From positions 1-7,052 of the forward strand of contig JAJYGO010000053.1 of NCBI GenBank assembly GCA_021785115.1: 7,052 nt of DNA. The letters are read 5' to 3'. The notes under the pieces were generated by a model. The model was not told where the DNA came from. It searched no databases and was given only the letters and a program-made list of their open reading frames with translations. The first letter of the stretch is position 1. Each line of letters starts with the position of its first letter. The position numbers were made by a program, and so were the translations under genes. The DNA is from Chloroflexota bacterium (GTDB lineage: Bacteria > Chloroflexota > Limnocylindria > Limnocylindrales > CSP1-4). Shown one piece after another: positions 5,262 through 7,052 of the stretch.

Positions 5262-6130
5262 GGGCCGCGCCCAACCACCCGGCCACGAACACCGACTTCG
5301 GGTCCGCCGCCCTCCACGCGATCGCCACCGACCCGAGGCTGGCGAAGCTGCGGACGGTGCTGGTTCTCAAGGGCGGCGCCGCCCTCCTGCTCGGCTACGA
5401 CAGCGGCCGGGCGACGCGTCGCGACCTGGACTTCGACGTGAGGTCGCAGGTCGCCATCACGGACGCGGACGCCGCGGCGCTGCTCAACGCCCTCGACGCG
5501 TGGAACGCGCGCAACGCCGACATCGTCCGTCCCGGCCTGAAGGCGCAGAAGATCCGCAACATCGCCTTCACGGACCCCCGGTCGGGCGACGAGGGCACGA
5601 TCGAGATCCAGATCAGCAAGCGCAACATCCCGCCGACCCTCCACCACCTGATCCGCGACCTCGACTACGGCGATCCGCTCACGGGCAGGCGGTTCCAGTT
5701 CCCGACCATGTCGCGCGAGGCGATCGCAGCCGAGAAGGCCGTCCGGGTGTTCAAGGTCACCGACAAGGACGGGAACGCCATGCCGCTGCCCCCGGTGAAC
5801 GACCTGTACGACATCGGGTTCATCGCCGAGACCTATCGCGCCCTCAAGATCGGCGAGGTCAAGACCGCCTTCAACCTCCTCTGCGCCGACGAGGCGAAGG
5901 AGGGGAAGACCAAGTTCGTGCTCGATCCCGCGCAGCTCGACCAGGTCGCACGGCGGGCGATGGCGGCCAAGACCACGCGAGACCTCATGGGCGACGGGCG
6001 AGTCCTGCAGGGCGTCACGTTCGAGACGGCCCGCCGGCGGGTGCTGACGGGCATCAGGAGCGTGAAGGGGCTCGTGGGTCTGCCGGCCGTCCTCCCGCCG
6101 CCGCCCGGCACCGCCGCTCGCAAACCCTGA
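5258..6130 (+). CDS. abiEii: AbiEii/AbiGii-family nucleotidyltransferase toxin
   Basis: The ATG at 5258 lies in the AbiEi stop overlap, with GGGGGG (5245-5250) seven bases upstream. The 290-residue protein has the DNA polymerase beta-like nucleotidyltransferase pattern: LKGGAALLLGYDSG (37-50), RRDLDFDV (54-61) with acidic residues 56/58/60 as metal ligands, and EIQIS (116-120) giving a third acidic residue. MSREAIAAEKAVRV (151-164) and NDLYDIGFIAE (181-191) are typical C-terminal motifs of the family. Known for the family: such enzymes transfer nucleotides, for some members onto tRNA 3' ends, and halt growth on phage infection; the target here cannot be told. The C-terminus ends in a Pro/Ala-rich tail. 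The start, overlap with AbiEi and full motif set indicate an intact toxin. A structured segment follows its stop. Confidence 0.85.
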   Translation: MRAAPNHPATNTDFGSAALHAIATDPRLAKLRTVLVLKGGAALLLGYDSGRATRRDLDFDVRSQVAITDADAAALLNALDAWNARNADIVRPGLKAQKIRNIAFTDPRSGDEGTIEIQISKRNIPPTLHHLIRDLDYGDPLTGRRFQFPTMSREAIAAEKAVRVFKVTDKDGNAMPLPPVNDLYDIGFIAETYRALKIGEVKTAFNLLCADEAKEGKTKFVLDPAQLDQVARRAMAAKTTRDLMGDGRVLQGVTFETARRRVLTGIRSVKGLVGLPAVLPPPPGTAARKP

Positions 6131-6181
6131 CCTCGCGGGGGCTCGCGCTGGTAGAGGACCTCTCCCACAGACCGCGAGAGG
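6131..6181 (+). terminator. structured segment after AbiEii, possible terminator
   Basis: CTCGCGG (6132-6138) and CCGCGAG (6172-6178) are perfect inverted arms starting directly after the AbiEii stop. Between them AGAG/CTCT (6153-6156, 6160-6163) can form a small inner hairpin. No T-tract follows. It is a reasonable 3' end for the AbiE transcript, though GC-rich DNA makes such pairings fairly easy. Confidence 0.3.
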
Positions 6182-6185
6182 CTGG

Positions 6186-6755
6186 CACGGCAAGGACTTG
6201 CGTCACGCCCCGGCCGGCCCTCAAGGCCGCCATCGGTACGCTCGCCAGGCGGAACGGCGGCAGCGCCTTGCGTCAGCGCCCCTGCAGCCAGCCTCCTGGA
6301 CGTCCCGAGGGATCCGGCAGCACCCCCGCCAACACCAGTCGTGCCTCAAGTCCCTGCCGGCATTGGAACCGTGACGCAAAGGGCTGCTGGAGTCCTGCCG
6401 CCGCACGGGGACCCCGCGTTCGAGCACTTGTGACGCAAGTCCTCGCCATGATTCCGCGCGATCGCGGCCGGTCAGGAACCCATCCCGAATGGCGCGGGCG
6501 ACAGTCGGCAGGCCTTGGAACCCGGAGTCGCGGCAGGGACTTGCGCCTACCGCACCTCTCCGACCGGCAGACTCCTCTGGCAACCGGGCCGGCCGCCCGA
6601 TTGCCCCTGAATTTGGCCGGAATGGCCACCTGTTGGGGCAAACGCGTTGCGGCCACCAATTGCCCGATAGGGCGGGCAGGCGGGGTTCTCGGACTGTGGG
6701 GGCTCTTGCGTGAGCAAGGAGACCCGGCCCCGGGCGCTCGACCGTCCCTGCCGCG
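6186..6755. repeat. cluster of a degenerate ~21-bp repeat in both orientations, non-coding
   Basis: The 740 bases from 6131 to 6870 hold no convincing gene: the open frames have unnatural composition and no conserved motifs. Instead a unit around GGCAAGGACTTGCGTCAC recurs. Copies by eye: 6186-6206 (+), 6256-6276 (+, CTTGCGTCA kept), 6341-6361 (-), 6371-6403 (-, halves split by an insertion), 6430-6450 (-), 6529-6549 (+, GGCAGGGACTTGCG), plus half-copies near 6705-6711 (+) and 6744-6755 (-). The first and fifth copies are inverted and agree at 19 of 21 positions, bounding a 265-bp segment. Spacing is irregular, which argues against CRISPR. It may be a decayed miniature element with terminal repeats, a set of protein-binding sites, or a structured RNA. 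Confidence 0.6.
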
Positions 6756-6792
6756 TCCTCGGACCTGCCGTGAGCTGCCCAATCGCTGGGTC

Positions 6793-6821
6793 TTGACGGC
6801 ATGAGCTCTTTTCTGCACACT
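6793..6821 (+). promoter_or_regulatory. promoter candidate for the HipB-like gene
   Basis: TTGACG (6793-6798) matches the -35 box at five of six positions. CACACT (6816-6821), 17 bases on, is a weak -10. Transcription would start near 6828, about 43 bases before the ATG at 6871. The repeats starting at 6814 overlap the -10, as expected of an autoregulated antitoxin. Confidence 0.35.
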
Positions 6822-6848
6822 GCGCAATGCGCACTTTTCTGCGCAATG
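6808..6848. repeat. direct TGCGCA/CTTTTCTGC repeats, operator candidate
   Basis: TGCGCA occurs at 6821-6826, 6828-6833 and 6840-6845, with the near match TGCACA at 6814-6819. The first three of these sites are exactly seven bases apart. CTTTTCTGC occurs twice (6808-6816, 6834-6842) and TGCGCAATG twice (6821-6829, 6840-6848). This is an AT-richer pocket directly upstream of a helix-turn-helix gene, so an operator for that protein is the simplest reading. Confidence 0.5.
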
Positions 6849-6870
6849 TGGAATGAGTGGAAAACCTCCC

Positions 6871-7052
6871 ATGACGACGATCTCGAACATCAGCGCGACC
6901 GCCAGGGCGCGCAGGCGCGAGATGGGGCTGACGCAGGCGGACCTGGCCGAGCGGCTCGGCATGTCTCGCCGCTGGGTGGCCCAGTTCGAGCGCGGAGGCG
7001 GCGGCGGAGCGAGCCTCGAGGACGTGCTGCGCCTCCTCGCGGAGGTCGGACT
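6871..7052 (+). CDS. HipB-like helix-turn-helix (XRE) antitoxin, partial
   Basis: The gene starts at ATG 6871 and runs off the right edge after 60 codons. It encodes MTTISNISATARARRREMGL, then the XRE helix-turn-helix TQADLAERLGMSRRWVAQFE (residues 21-40), a Gly-rich loop and SLEDVLRLLAEVG. The loop followed by a second helix with VLRLL is typical of HipB-type antitoxins rather than phage repressors. HipB proteins bind the promoter of their operon and the HipA kinase toxin, so a hipA-like gene may follow outside the window. No clear ribosome site precedes the ATG (GGAAAACC only). The TGCGCA repeats and a promoter candidate lie upstream. A lone XRE regulator is the alternative. Confidence 0.7.
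   Translation, partial: MTTISNISATARARRREMGLTQADLAERLGMSRRWVAQFERGGGGGASLEDVLRLLAEVG

Noticed and set aside
5138..6193. Long minus-strand open frame across the AbiEii gene
   Set aside because: It is an antisense shadow of a well-recognised toxin gene, a common artefact in high-GC DNA.
6186..6755. CRISPR array
   Set aside because: Repeats occur in both orientations with irregular spacing (about 26 to 85 bases or more) and strong divergence; no cas genes in view.
6221..6962. Overlapping open frames on both strands between AbiEii and the HipB-like gene
   Set aside because: No ribosome sites, unnatural amino acid composition and no conserved motifs; the sequence is explained better as repeats.

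Overview
The window is very GC-rich with strongly G/C-biased third codon positions, typical of an actinomycete. A Micrococcales-type host (Cellulomonas or Promicromonospora relatives) is my guess; no marker gene proves it. The whole window reads as an accessory island of toxin, antitoxin, immunity and decayed mobile-element genes.

Left part (1-1954, + strand): the 3' end of an RHS-type polymorphic toxin enters from the left edge. It carries an Ala-rich linker, a hydrophobic segment and a C-terminal cytidine-deaminase-like tip with HAE and CPAC metal motifs. A +1 frameshift near 225-235 separates the tip from the upstream part. Two small genes follow closely: a probable immunity protein (846-1448, DUF416-like) and a CPCC-type Cys-rich protein (from 1441). 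A short RHS-core remnant in another frame (about 1752-1954) and a compound hairpin follow. This looks like a toxin-tip cassette bounded on both sides by RHS sequence.

Middle (2091-4218): a + strand membrane-anchored foldase-like gene (SurA/PpiC N-terminal type) is cut off near 2735, where it meets the first ~27 codons of a minus-strand transposase. That remnant lies at the end of a minus-strand DprA/Smf-like gene (3963 down to about 2853), itself broken by a one-base frameshift near 3642. Three bases upstream of the DprA-like gene lies a DUF2188 gene (4218 to 3967), so the two form a small operon.

Right part (4219-7052): a divergent regulatory region leads into an intact AbiE-type toxin-antitoxin pair (AbiEi 4461-5261, AbiEii 5258-6130, 4-bp ATGA overlap), with a perfect inverted repeat over the likely promoter and a probably leaderless start. 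A 740-bp non-coding stretch follows. It is rich in an uncharacterised degenerate ~21-bp repeat in both orientations. The window ends inside a HipB-like helix-turn-helix gene (6871 onward) preceded by TGCGCA repeats. Intact systems (AbiE, and HipB if its partner lies outside the window) sit next to broken ones (RHS toxin, foldase, transposase, DprA-like), as expected in a fast-turnover defence and conflict island.
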